This document shows, in pieces, positions 1 to 11,996 of a stretch of DNA of 64,000 nt. A program made the position numbers and the translations under genes. The stretch lies in contig JACZZP010000015.1 of assembly GCA_015183035.1 (NCBI GenBank), positions 930,001 through 994,000 on the forward strand, written 5' to 3'. Every line of letters begins with the position of its first letter. Position 1 is the stretch's first letter. Origin of the DNA: Meloidogyne chitwoodi. Its lineage: Eukaryota; Nematoda; Chromadorea; Rhabditida; Meloidogynidae. Below the pieces are notes generated by a model. That model had not been told where the DNA came from. It saw nothing but the letters and a program-made list of their open reading frames with translations, and did no database searches.

Positions 1-683
1 GAATTATTTTGTTTGATTTAAAAAATAATTATTTTTAATTTTAGTACATGTATAAATCCATTTCTTTATCGTTTTGGCATTTTTCGAAGCCGTGGTGGTA
101 ATAATGGCATAAAAGGAGAAAAGCGTAAAATGACAGGATATCTTTTAACTCCAGGAAATGGAACTTGTTATGGAGAATCTGGAGGAATAATTCAACCGGG
201 AATTAATTTACCTGCTTCAGCAATTTATATTACTAATAGAGGAAGTAATGGAAGTGCTAAAATATATGAACCAAATTCTAGTTTTAGATCTATTCGAAGT
301 ACAACTACATCACTTGGGTAATATTTTTATTTTTAAGAAAATAAATATGATTTTAAATTATTTAATTTGTTAGAAATATTATTTAAATTTTAGAAATAAA
401 AAATCAACTACAGGCAATTTTGGAGAATTAAATGTTTTTGAATGTTCAGAAAATCAAAAGAAAAATATTAATTTATTTATATTTGATCATAATAATAATT
501 TAATAAGTCCAACAAAAAATAAATTTAAAAAGGTTTTTTTAATAAATTAATTTAATTATTTAAATTAAGGTAAATGAAATAAATGTTACAAATAAAGAAA
601 GAATATTTTATCAACGTTTATTAGAAAATAATTATTTAAAAGAAAATAAAATAATAAATCTACAAAAACAATTAATAAAATGA
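1..683 (+). CDS. Rhodopsin-family GPCR, C-terminal part only
   Basis: This is the 3' end of a gene that starts before the window. Three exons are readable: 45-317, 394-532 and 570-683, with GT..AG junctions that keep the frame and end at TGA (681-683). The first exon opens with TCINPFLYRFGIFR, which carries the NPxxY motif of transmembrane helix 7 of class A GPCRs followed by a basic helix-8-like stretch. The rest is a cytoplasmic tail rich in Ser, Asn, Gly and Lys, with no recognisable domain. The ligand cannot be told from this fragment. A peptide or amine receptor is most likely, but that is inference. The next gene is on the opposite strand and converges on this one. Confidence 0.65.
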
Positions 684-1039
684 TATCCTATTATAGTCTT
701 CTTTTTTAATTTTTTATAATTATTTTTGTAAATTTATTAATTGTGATCTCTTCTGTTCTTTTTTTAATTTTATAAATTTATTTTATTAAATAATTATTTA
801 ATATATTATTTTTAATTTTAAAATGTTTAAAAATTATTTTAGTAAAAGTTATTGTTATAAAAAATAATTAATGATTTTTATTTGGAAAAATAGTTGTCTA
901 AAATAAGTTTTCTTCCAAAAAATAAATAAAAAGGACATTTTATATAATAATAATAAATATAAAGGTATGTTTTAGGCCTTTCTAGTGTCAAATATTTTAC
1001 AAAAAATATAACTTAAAAATTAAAAAATAAATAATTTAA
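684..1039. other. Intergenic, convergent 3' ends
   Basis: This AT-rich spacer lies between the stop codons of two convergent genes. I see no coding signal. In particular, nothing resembling an ABC ATPase domain lies downstream of the neighbouring minus-strand gene. Confidence 0.6.
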
Positions 1040-3438
1040 TTAATTATTTGGTATAATTTTAATCTTTTTTGTTTCAATTAATATTAATTCTTTTGTTGTT
1101 TTAATAAAATCATTTGAAATAAATAAAAGTGTTGTTAATCCAGTACTGCCCAAATGCATTGTTTGAATTATTCTAATAAATAAATAAATATTATTTATTT
1201 ATATAAAAATTATTAAATTAATTAATTATTAACCTATTTACTTTATTTTTTTTTTAAATAATTAATAAATTTATTAAAAATTATTTAATTAAATTTTTAA
1301 TATTTATTAAATAATAATAAAATACTTAAAAACACTTAAAGCTTTAACAAATCCATTTTGTACAAGTAAAAATCCACCAGCATAAGCAATTGCTTGACTA
1401 GCCTGTTGTAAACCATTTGTTGAAGCAAAAAATAAAGCCTTTTAAAATTAATTAAAAATATTATTTTTTTAATATTTTCTAACCAATTTCCATTGTTTTT
1501 CATTATTATTAATTGATTTGTAAAAAATAAAATATTGTAAAATTACTTGAAAACTAAAAATAATAAAAGCTAATAATCCCATTGATATATTTCCTTGTAT
1601 TGCAGAACATATAGATATTAACATACAAAAAATACTAAAATATAATTCTGCTGATAATAATGGAACCTTTTTTGTAAATTAAATTTTAAAATTAATTTAA
1701 TTTAATTAATTACCATTTCTATCCAATTTAAATTTATTTTATTAATTTTAATTTCATTTTCAATAAAATTACGTAAATTAATTCCCATTTTTGCAAAAAT
1801 TAAATTCTTAAAAAAATAATTTTTTATTTTATTTAATTTTTATTTTATTTAAAATAAAAAATATTTAAATTAATTTTAAAATTATTATTTACCCAAATTG
1901 TTATAGAAATAAAAATTATTATTCCCATTAAAAAATAAACAAAACATAACCATTTTACTTTTAAAATTAATAAATTTATTGAAATATCTAAAATTAAATT
2001 AAATTAATTAATTTAATTTAAATTAATTAAAAACCAATAAAATCTTCAAAAACATTAAAGAAAAGTCCAGTATCTCTTGTAAAAACAGGATAACCAAATG
2101 AATATGCTAAACATGCTAATAATCCAAAAATAAAGCTAAAAGGCCATTTATATAAAATTAATAATTGGTAACGAATCCAAATTAAAATATTCTGAAAAAT
2201 TAAAAAATAATTATTTTTTTAATATTAAATTAAAGATAAAGGGAATATTGATAATTTAATTAAAATTTAATATTTTTTTAATTTAAAAATATTTTTAAAA
2301 TTAATTATTTAATAAATATTTAAAAAACTTACTTTAATAAATTTATTATTTAAAATTAACTTTTCTTCTACACATTTCTTCTCTTCATTATTATCATCCA
2401 AAATAAAAACTACACATTTTTTATTTTTATTTACTACTAAATTAATTAATTAATTTTATTTATTTATTTATTTACCATTTTTATTATTAATTATTTTAAT
2501 TTCTTCTTTTTTTATTTTTTTATTTTTTTGTTTAAAGAAATATTTTAAATTAATAAAAGAATTAGCTAATTGTATTGAACTTGTACCAATTCCAATAATT
2601 ATTGTAAAAATATCACCAGGAGTTTTTAATAAATTTAAATTAACTAATTTAGTTCCATAAAGACCTCCAAGACTCATATTTATAAAAAATAATAATAAAT
2701 GACCAGAAAGTTTAAAATTACGAAAAGATGATGATTTAATTATTATTGTTTTTTGTTCAAAAGATTCTTCAACCTTTTTTTAAATAATTTTTAATATATT
2801 TATTTATTTTTAAAAATAACCTTAATACTAATTAAAGTCCATAATAATATTAAAATAGGAGTAATTAATATAGGAATAGTAAGAATAAAAGAACAATAAA
2901 AACTAATTGAAATACTTGCCAAAAAGAATATTAAATCTCTAATAAAAATAATTAAAGACCTAAAAAATTATTTAAATTTAATTAAATTTATTTAAATTAA
3001 AATTACTTTCTATAAATAATATTTTGATTAATTTCTGAATTTTTAATTGAATTATTAATTGAAATATAAAGTAAAAATGATAATTGAGGAAGTAAACAAC
3101 CAAAAATAAGTAAATATTGAACAGCAGAAAATAATAATAAATTATTATTATTTTTTGAGATTTTATTATTATTTTTAATAACAACATTTAAATAACTTTA
3201 TTTTTTAAATAAATTAATTAATTTATTTATTTTTAAAAATAACTTACTTGCCAATACATAAATTAAAAAATGCTGAAACTATTCCACATGCAATAGCTAA
3301 TGTTAAATCAAAAATATAAAATAAATATTCTTTAAATGAAGAAGATGAATAAAAATTGGAAATTGATAACTAGAAAAATAAAATTTTAAATAATTTATTT
3401 ATTTTTTTTACCTTTTTATTATTTTTTATTTTATTCAT
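1040..3438 (-). CDS. ABCB/P-glycoprotein-like membrane protein lacking both ATPase domains
   Basis: About eleven short exons splice in frame from ATG at 3438 to TAA at 1042-1040. The first are 3438-3412, 3369-3248, 3195-3007, 2959-2821 and 2773 onward. The product has two hydrophobic halves that follow the order of P-glycoprotein transmembrane domains. In half 1, LGGLYGTKLV then TPGDIFTIIIGIG resembles the xxFWYGTxLV and GxxxTVFFxVxxG region that precedes NBD1. Half 2 starts with YKWPFSFIFGLLA and YPVF, and ends with ASQAIAYAGGFLL, VFRIIQTMHLGSTGL and FIKTTKELI, resembling the end of TMD2. The two halves are joined by only about 45 mostly charged residues where about 250 residues of NBD1 would sit. 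The stop comes where NBD2 would begin. No Walker A, signature or Walker B motif was found. Family assignment is by pattern recall only. A very diverged, unrelated transporter is the alternative. Confidence 0.6.
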
Positions 3439-4931
3439 ATTAATTATAATAATTATTTTTGTTTGTATTTGTTGATTTAATAAATATATATTTTTATTTT
3501 AAAAAATTAATTAATAAAAAATTAATAAATATTTTAAAATAAATAATTAAAAATGTAATTTTTAATGTCAAAGAAATATTTAGGGTATTTTTTTATTTTT
3601 CTCAAATATTAATTAATTAATTAATTAATTGGAAAAAATAAATTGTACAAAAATTAATATTTTAAATATTTTTAATAATTAAAAATAAATATTAAAAGGA
3701 AGATATTCAACATATGATTTAGTATTTTTATTATTTACAAAATAATATTTTAATTTATGTAAAGTATTTAGTCAAAAAATTTAATTTTTTATTTATTTTT
3801 TAATAATAATTTAGAAAATAAAAATTAAATAATTGTGACTATTTATTTTTTTTAATTTTTATTTAAACTCATTTTTTAATAAATCAATTTATTAAATTAA
3901 TTCTGATAAAATAATAATTGATTTTTAAATTTTAATGAAGAGAATAGAGTAATTTAGGAAATAATTTTTATTTTAATCTAAACCTTTTATTAATAATTAT
4001 TTTTTAAATTATTAAAAAATTTAAATATCGTAAAAACAAAACAAAAATTAAAAATATTTTTTAAAATTTAAATTTTTTGTTTATTAAAAAATGAATTTAT
4101 TTAATATAATTTTTTAATTAAAATAACAATTTAATTTAAAAACCAACTTTTTAATAATAAATTTATTAAAATAAATTTATTATAATACACAAAGTACTCA
4201 AAAAAGAAAAATCTTTTTCCTTTTATTTTTGCCTAAATTTTAAACTAAAACCGTTGATCATTGCGTCACAAAAATTAATTAATTTTATATTCTTTTTAAT
4301 TAATTAAAATAAATTATTATTTTTTAAATTTAAAAATCAATTTTTTATTTCGACAAATAATTCGCTTCATAATTATTATTAAATTTCATAAAAATTTTAA
4401 TCAGTAATTTTATTACCTTGAATAATTTTTTAAATTAATTTGTAAAATACTTATAAATAATTTTTATTTTAATTTTTATTTAAAGTTTTTAAATGTATCA
4501 CATCCTCTAAAAATTATTTATTTATTTATTAACTCGAAAATAAACTTTAAAAAATATTTTAAATTTTTAGATTTCTTTTTTATAATATGTACATCTTTAT
4601 TTTATTTTGTTTTGCTTTGGTTGTTATGGAGATAAATATATTTTAATAATAATATTTATTTTAATTCCACAAATGGAAGAATTAAAATAAAAAGATTAAT
4701 ATTTATATATTTAAGTATTTAAAATGTTATTATATAATTATTAGAGAATAATAATATTTTTAATTTATTATTTATTAAAATGCTTTTAGAAACTTTAAAA
4801 TTAAATTTTAATTTTTTATTAATTTTTATAAAAAAATATATATTTTAAATGTAAATGAAAATAAATAATTTATTAATTTAAATTTAATAATAATAAATTA
4901 ATAATTTATTTAGAAAAAAATATTTAAAAAA
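3439..4931. other. Intergenic, divergent 5' ends
   Basis: Extremely AT-rich sequence between two divergent genes, so it should contain both promoters. I see no coding exon, RNA gene or clear motif. Confidence 0.5.
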
Positions 4932-5980
4932 ATGCCACAAGAACAACGTTTTTTACGTTCTGCACGTCCATTTGTGCCAACAGTTATAAATCCTTTAAAT
5001 AATGAAGATGATAATGCAATGCAACAAATGATGTGTGATTTAATATTAGATGAAATACAAACACAAATAGATCGTGTACAAAAAGAATTAGTTTAGTTAA
5101 TTATTTATATTTAATTAAATAATTGCTTAATTATTTGTTTTATAACCAATTAATAGAGAAATAAAAAACAATTAATAAAAAAATAATTTTAACACAAATA
5201 ATATATGATTAAAGGGTCAACGGGAGGTGTAGGTAAATTAATTTAAATAATTCTTTTTAAATTTTATAATAAAAATTACCAATAATTTATTAATTACAAA
5301 TAAATAAATATATTTATTTATTTAAAGGAACAACGTCGTCAAGAAGAACTTCGTTTAACTAAAATGCCTGATTATAGTTGGTTAATTGATTGGCGATTAC
5401 GTGCAAAACGTCCACTTGGATATAGAGTAATTTTAAATATTTTAAACTTAAAAATTAAATTTTTTTTAAAGGAAAGTACAGAAATTGAATATTTAGCTAC
5501 AAAAATTCGTCCAGGAGAATGGAGGGGTTTATTGGAAGTAAAAATATTAATTTTTTATTTCATTTAAATTTACTTTTTTAAAAGGAATGGCGTCGCAATG
5601 TTCGTTATGCAGATTCTAGAGAGGAAATTTTAAATATTTTTAAAAAAACAATTGAATGGACAATTTCTAAAAGAATGGAAAATGAATGTAAAATTGAATG
5701 TATAAATGAACATGAAATATTAGAACCTAAAATTGAAAATGAAAGTATTAAAAAAGAGGTTATAATTAATTAATTAAATTTAGATAAGCTTCCATAATTA
5801 TATTAAAATATTTTATAATTTAATAAATTACACAAAAAATTGTTTAGATTTTAGAAACAAATTACTTCTACAATAACCAACAATACTCGTCCAATGACTG
5901 CACAACCAAGAATTTCCCTAAGAGAATTGAGTGTCTTTGCTTTGACAAATCCTCCAAAGCCAGGAGAAGGAAATGTTTAA
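4932..5980 (+). CDS. RD3-like protein (retinal degeneration 3 family)
   Basis: Six exons give about 210 residues: 4932 to about 5089, a 12-nt microexon 5215-5226, 5328-5426, 5472-5537, 5585-5758, and a last exon ending at TAA 5978-5980. The pattern fits vertebrate RD3 (about 195 residues) in order. An N-terminal helix (MMCDLILDEIQTQIDRVQKE) precedes an Arg/Gln/Glu-rich stretch. Then comes PDYSWLIDW, matching the VDYSWL core, then ATKIRPGEWRGLL matching the VKIHP segment, and a C-terminal helix EEILNIFKKTIEWTISKRM. The tail after this is unlike RD3. In vertebrate photoreceptors RD3 binds and inhibits retinal guanylyl cyclases and helps their trafficking. A comparable role with receptor guanylyl cyclases of sensory neurons is inference. 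The microexon (Gly-Gln-Arg-Glu) keeps the frame, whereas reading through the upstream donor gives an immediate stop. Confidence 0.7.
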
Positions 5981-6250
5981 AACATTTTGATTTTTTTGAA
6001 AAAATTTTGATGAAAAGGAAAAGTTTAAAGAAAAATAAGTCTGCTAAATGGATTTATTATAAACGATTTTATTAAAAAAAATTTAAATTTTTTAATACAA
6101 AAAATTATTAAATGACTTTTTTTGCTTACTTAAATTTTTACAATAAAATTTCAAAAAAAAAACAATAAAATTTTATAATTATATTTACACATTTTTAACA
6201 TTAGACAAATCATAATACAATATATTGATAATTTATAATAAATATATGAT

Positions 6251-7339
6251 TTAAGGATATTCCCTGAGATTAACAGCAGAAACTTTGTTAGAACCAATCT
6301 CATAAAAAACAGAAATCACTATACGCTTTTTTGGGTTTTTTATGCTGACAAAATCATAATCTGCTACTCTCATGTATTGTCGATACTCATTATAAAGACT
6401 ATAATAATAACGTTCTTCATCTCTCGTCTTTTTGCCAAATAATTTTTTAATATTATAATCATTGACATTCAAATATACTCCTTCAGAAACTACATGATTG
6501 TTCATAAACTCATATCCATAGATATCGTAAGAAAAGGGAGCACTATACATAAAAAATGTTTTGGCATTAAATAAAATTTGTTTTGGCATTCCATCAAAAA
6601 GTAAATTAAGCATATAAGAATTGAGTACACCCTGTTCAACTACAATATTTTCGAAAAAGCAGGCTGAGAGTCTTTTGAACCAATAACGAAAATTAAGCAT
6701 TTGTTCAATATTTTGAGGATATCGTATTAATGGCAAACGAAGATTTGGTACTTTATCTAAAAAAGTTATAAATTGCTAAAAATAATTTCTAAAAACCTGA
6801 ATCTTTCGATAGAAGGAACAAATTTGCAACATTATTATTTTTATAGTTATCATCCAAAATATCAAAAGGTGCTCGCATGAATGTGTTCTCATACAATGCA
6901 ATATGCTTTTGTATTGCATTTTCCCACTGAAAAAAAGTTAAAATAAATAAATTGAAAATGAAAGCCAAAAAATTTAAACTTGAAACTAAAAAAAGATTTT
7001 TTTGAAAAATAAAATCTAAATTAACAAACTTTCTCCAACTTTCTCCAATTACCTTAATTTTGAGTGCTTCATTTAGTTGGAAATCATCTGTCTCAGAGTT
7101 ACTCTCAGGCTCTTTAGCATCATCTATAAAATTAAATTAAATAAAATCAGTAATATTATAAACTAACATAATCTCCAACTAACTAAATGCATCGAATAAA
7201 ATTCTTTCAGTGCTGATTCTTCTTTATATTTATCAATAACAACATAAAAATAGCTATTTGATTGTTGCATAGAATTGAGTTGATTGTAGTTAAGACATTT
7301 GAGGATATCCAGATAAACATCAAAAGGAAGACTTTTCAT
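6251..7339 (-). CDS. F-box-like protein of nematode type
   Basis: The ATG at 7339-7337 opens with MKSLPFDVYLDILKCLNY, followed by QLNSMQQSNSYFYVVIDKY. This resembles the LPxEVxxDIxKxL start and following helices of the F-box-like proteins that are greatly expanded in root-knot nematodes. Exons splice in frame through DDAKEPESNSETDD and WENAIQKHIALYEN to a long final exon (6736 region down to 6251) ending ...SAVNLREYP. That last part has the aromatic, mixed-charge character of a substrate-binding region but matches no domain I can name. F-box proteins link substrates to SCF ubiquitin ligases. Here that is inferred only from the N-terminus. The gene is read away from the next gene upstream on the same strand, with about 440 bases between them. 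Confidence 0.5.
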
Positions 7340-7778
7340 TTTTCTAAATTTTATTTTTTTAAATAATTAAAAAAATGAGACGAAACAAACTAATTCAAAT
7401 AAAAAACAAGGGACACTTAAATTGCTATTAAAAATTAAAAACAAACCAGATAATGCAAGAAGGATGATAAAATAATTCTAAAAATATATTACTTTTTATA
7501 CTAAAAATTTATTGTTTTAACTAGAATTTTAAAATTTAATCTAAGATTATAAATAAATTAATAAAGTAATTATAAGAGAAAACTTTTAAACTTTTATTAT
7601 TAACATAGACTAATTTTAGACTTTTTTTGCTTTTTTCTAATTCTAAATAATAAAAAGAAAGAAAATTATGAAGAAAAACAAGTCTATTATAAATGGATTT
7701 ATTATAAACAATTTTATTAAATTTTAATTTATTTTTCTTAGACAATTTATAAATATATTTAAAAAAAATTAAATTAAT
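7340..7778. other. Intergenic between two minus-strand genes
   Basis: AT-rich spacer that should hold the promoter of the F-box-like gene. A short minus-strand open frame at 7536-7745 has only Lys/Asn/Leu low-complexity content and no splice support, so I do not call it. Confidence 0.5.
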
Positions 7779-9585
7779 TTATTTATATGGATTATCATCT
7801 AAAATTATATTTCCTTTAATATCCATAATTAATGGTAACCATTCAGGAGGGAAATAATCTTTTTTTAATATTTTATCACAATCAATTCCTTGACAATTAT
7901 TATAATAAATTGGACTTCCTTCAGGCATTAAAAAAGCAATCCACCAAGCTTGGATTGAAGTAGAGGCAGTAATTAATAAAGAATTACATTTTGATATTGC
8001 AAAATTAATTAATAAACCTCTATTACGTATTAAAGTTTTATAAATTGGTAACTAAATAAAAGAAATTAAAATATATTTAAATTAATTAATTTATATTAAA
8101 ATGTATAAATATTAATAATGAAAGTAAAATAAATTTAAAAAATTAAATAATTTTGTATTTAATAATTAAATATTGTTTAATTATTTAATATTTAAGTATA
8201 GTTTGATTTGTATATTTTAATAATTCAATTTATTATAAAAACTTACCCCTTCAATAGAATCCACTAAATTTAAAAAATTTGAGTCTTGTCCAATTAATAC
8301 AATTGATATATTTTTTGAACGTTTCTATTTAATTTTAAATATTTAAAAATTAAATTAAAAATATATTTATTTAATTAATTAATTAATTAAAATTACCTAA
8401 ATAATTAAATATATATACACACCTTCAATGATTTGTAAATATATTCTATTGACTTTTGTGTTAAATATAAACTACTTGATTGGCCTAATTCAATAAAATC
8501 TTCACGTTTAATATGAACACATAATTTATATGAAAATGTATCATTCCTTTGAAATAAAAAATATTTTTAATTATTTAGTTATTTTTTAATATTAAAATTT
8601 AAATATATTTTATTACTTAAAAAGTTTTTCTGAATAATTATTTGAACGTTCTATTATTGATTTATTAAATTCAAATAATTTTCTAACTCTATCCTTTGCT
8701 TTATTTAATTTTAAATATTTATAAGATTGAAGAAGACTTCCAGTTATTTTAAGAATTGTTGAATGAGAATTTAATAATCTAATTAATTAATTAATTAATT
8801 AATTTTAAAATTAATTAATTATTACCTTTCAGGATCATCAAATCTACAACAATGCTCAGCAAAACCAAAAATAGCAATATTATCAGTATTTGGTTTCTAA
8901 ATAAATAAATATATAATTAATTAATTAAAAACCTTTAATTTAAAATAATTTTCTGAATTTTTAAATATTTCTTTAAAATCATCTTTTTGTTCAAATATAC
9001 ATTTGTCTTTTCGATCAAAAAACATTGTTCTATTTAAATAAATACTTAATTCATAAAGTGAAGCAATTCTCCACATCTATTTATAATTTATTAAAATATT
9101 TAAAAAATAAATAATAATAACCATAATCTCTAGATCACCACATTTTTCATTTGAATTTTCAATACTAAGAGTAATATATTTCTTTCTATATTTTAATTTA
9201 TTCATTGATTTGTTGTGAATATCTTTAAAAAATTAATTATTAAATTGCCTCTTTGATTCTAAACTCTTTTTGGGATTTTCTCAGAACCGACCAAATAATC
9301 CCCTAATATTGATATTTTCGTTCACTATTTGTCAGTGAAGCATTTTAAATTATATTAATTAAAATTAATTATTTAAAATGGATTTAAAAAAAAAGAATAT
9401 TATTATTTAAATTTAATATATTTTAAAAATTAAATAGAAAAAAAACTTTTTGGCATTTGAATATAAATAAAAATAATAATAAGATTTCCAATTAATAACC
9501 AAACAAATATTGCTCCAATTCCACATAAACGTGGACGAAAACAATCAAAAATAACTTTTAATTTACAAAAGTTTGCTTGATACAT
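7779..9585 (-). CDS. GT11 (alpha-1,2-fucosyltransferase-like) protein, copy A
   Basis: I place the start at 9585 because exon 1 (9585-9447) encodes a type II membrane anchor (GIGAIFVWLLIGNLIIIFIYIQ) that splices in phase to an exon starting at 9222. Further exons read CGDLEIM, MWRIASLY.LNRTMFF, LCVHIKREDF and CNSLLITASTSIQAWWIAFL, with the stop TAA at 7781-7779. CGDLxxMMWRxAS corresponds to the GGxGNQxxxxA start of GT11 catalytic domains, HIKREDF to the HxRRxDx motif, and the NSLLITASTSxxAWWxAFL stretch to the SNSTFSWWxAxL motif. These enzymes add fucose to glycans in the Golgi. The lineage motifs differ from canonical GT11, so activity is not certain. Copy B lies head-to-head with it. Confidence 0.7.
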
Positions 9586-10366
9586 TTATATATATATTTA
9601 ATTTAAATTAATTATTCAAAAATGAAAATATAAATTAGAATATATTTTATTTTATTTTACTAAATAATAATCCTAAAAAATTAAATAAATAAATAAATAA
9701 ATTAATTAATTTATAATAAAATAATATAAATAAATAAATATATATGTAAATATATACAAGTTTTATAAAATAAAAATGTTTCATAAAGAACAAAAAAATC
9801 AAAAAATTTAGATTTTTTTATCTCATCATTAAAAGAAAAAATTAATAAAATATAAATAATAATAAAAAATAAAAAAAAAACAATTTTTTAAATATTTAAT
9901 ATAATTTAATTAATTCACAGAAATTAAATAATTTTTATTATAAATTTTAATCCTTCAATAAAATTAAAAAAGAAAATTAATTATTTCATTTTTATTCTAA
10001 TAAAATAAAAATTCAAAAAAAAAATTTAAATTTAATTTTATTTAAAATAAATATAAATTTATATTTTTATTTTTAGGTAAATTTACTAAAATTAAATATA
10101 AAAATAAAAATGTAATAAAACCAGTTTTATTTTTAATTTAATTTTTTTTAATTTTATCTATCCAAATCTTTTTTCTTTTTAATTTTATTTAAATATCCGT
10201 TCTTTTTAATAATTTAAAAATATAATAGAGGTATATTTAATTTATTAAAATAAAAATTAAAATAATTTTTTAAATATTTTTTTTTGAATTATAAAAATAT
10301 ATTCATAATTATTAAAAATATATTAATTAAGATAATAAATATTTAATTAATTAATTTATTTATTTT
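9586..10366. other. Shared upstream region of two divergent GT11-like genes
   Basis: About 780 bases of very AT-rich DNA separate the start codons of copies A and B and must hold both promoters. I see no coding signal and no conserved motif I can name. Confidence 0.55.
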
Positions 10367-11996
10367 ATGAAAGAAAATCGCTTTAATTTTACTTCAATTT
10401 TTATTTGCTTTCTTTTTATTATTAATAATTTATTAATTATTTATTTATATTTTAAAACGCCAAAAGGTTAGAATTATACTTTAATGTCCTTTTAATAAGA
10501 ATATATTTAAAAAAATAAATTTAAATTTAATTTATAGAAATTACAAATCCAACAGATGAAAAATTTGAAATATTAAAAGATGAGATTATTGGTATTTATG
10601 GAAATGAAAAATTTATTACAATGAATTTAAATGAAACTGGAGGAGATTGTGGTAGTTTAGGGGATATGGTATATTTAAATAAATATATTTAAATAAATAA
10701 AATAAAAAAAAGATGTGGAGAACAGCATCAATGTATATGATTGGAAAATTATTAAATAGAACAGTTTATTATGAAAATTTACATAAATGTTTTATTGAAT
10801 ATAAATGGGAATTTGGAAAAATATTTAAAAATGGAAATAAAATAATTAAATTAATGGTTTATTATTTTAAATTTATTTATTATTTATTTAGAATCCTGAA
10901 CAAAAATATATTAAATTAATATCATTTGCAAGTGATTGGTGTTGTATTTATGATCCAAAATATAGGTAATAATAATAATATTTAATTAATATTTAATTAA
11001 AATAAAAAAGACTTGAAGGAGAAAATGCCCAAATACTTAAACTTAGTGGCAGTCATTTTAAATCATTTAAATATTTTGATGATTCTAAAAAAGAAATTCA
11101 TAATATTTTTGATTTTACTGAAGAAATTAAAAAAGAAGCTAATAAAATTGCTAAAGAAATTTTTAGGTTTGTTTTAAGACATTTTTATTAATAAAATAAT
11201 ATTTTAATTTTCGAAAGATTAATAAATAAATAAATTTAAATATATTTTATTAATTCTATATTTTATTTTTAATATTTGTGTTTTCTTTTATTTTGCCTTA
11301 ACTTCTTTTTTTTTTAATTTAAATTCTCAGTTTTATTCTAAAAATATTTCAGTCTTAACAATTTAATAATAATATTTATAATAAAATTTAAGAAATTATA
11401 CACCAGAATATCGTCTTTGTTTACATACTCATCGAGATGAATTTATTGAAATTGGACAGGCAAGTAATTTAAATTTTATTGAAGGCTCAATTAAATTTGC
11501 AATAAAATGGCTTCAAGTAATTTTTAAAAAATAATTATTTTTATATTTTATTTAATTAATTATGAATTTTAAGTCAAATAAAATAAATAATATTGCAATT
11601 GTTTTATTTGGTTCTGATAAAAATTTTCTTTATGAAATTGAAGGAGAAGAAGTAAATTATTATTATTATTAAATATTTAAATAATTTAAAAATAAAATAA
11701 TTTTAATAGTTCTTCTTTTTATTTTTTAGGGACATAATATTTATATGCCCTTAATAAAAAATGATTCAATAAATTTATATTTTGGTTTAAAATATTGTAA
11801 TTCTTTAATTATAACAGCTTCATGTTCTCCCTTAGCTTGGTGGATGGGTTATTTAATTCCTAAAAGTAAATTAGGACGTATTTATTATAATAATTGTAAT
11901 GGTTATTGTAAATGTAATGGAAATAATGTTTATGATTATTTTCCTCAAAATTGGTGGCCATTACATTATTCTAATTCAGAACAAGTAAATTATTAA
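10367..11996 (+). CDS. GT11 (alpha-1,2-fucosyltransferase-like) protein, copy B
   Basis: Starts at ATG 10367 with a membrane anchor (FTSIFICFLFIINNLLIIYLYF) followed by a short lumenal stem. Exons then read TGGDCGSLGDM / MWRTASMYMIGKLLNRT, LCLHTHRDEFIEIGQ, IAIVLFGSDKNFLYEIEG and YCNSLIITASCSPLAWWMGYL, ending at TAA 11994-11996. The layout is that of a Golgi type II glycosyltransferase of family GT11. The HxRRxD-like motif is HTHRDEF here, different from copies A, C and D. The tail has a Cys/Asn-rich stretch (NNCNGYCKCNGNN) that aligns in position with YYNNCQGIDCD in copy A. This shows A and B are closer to each other than to the tandem pair C/D, whose tails lack it. Confidence 0.72.
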
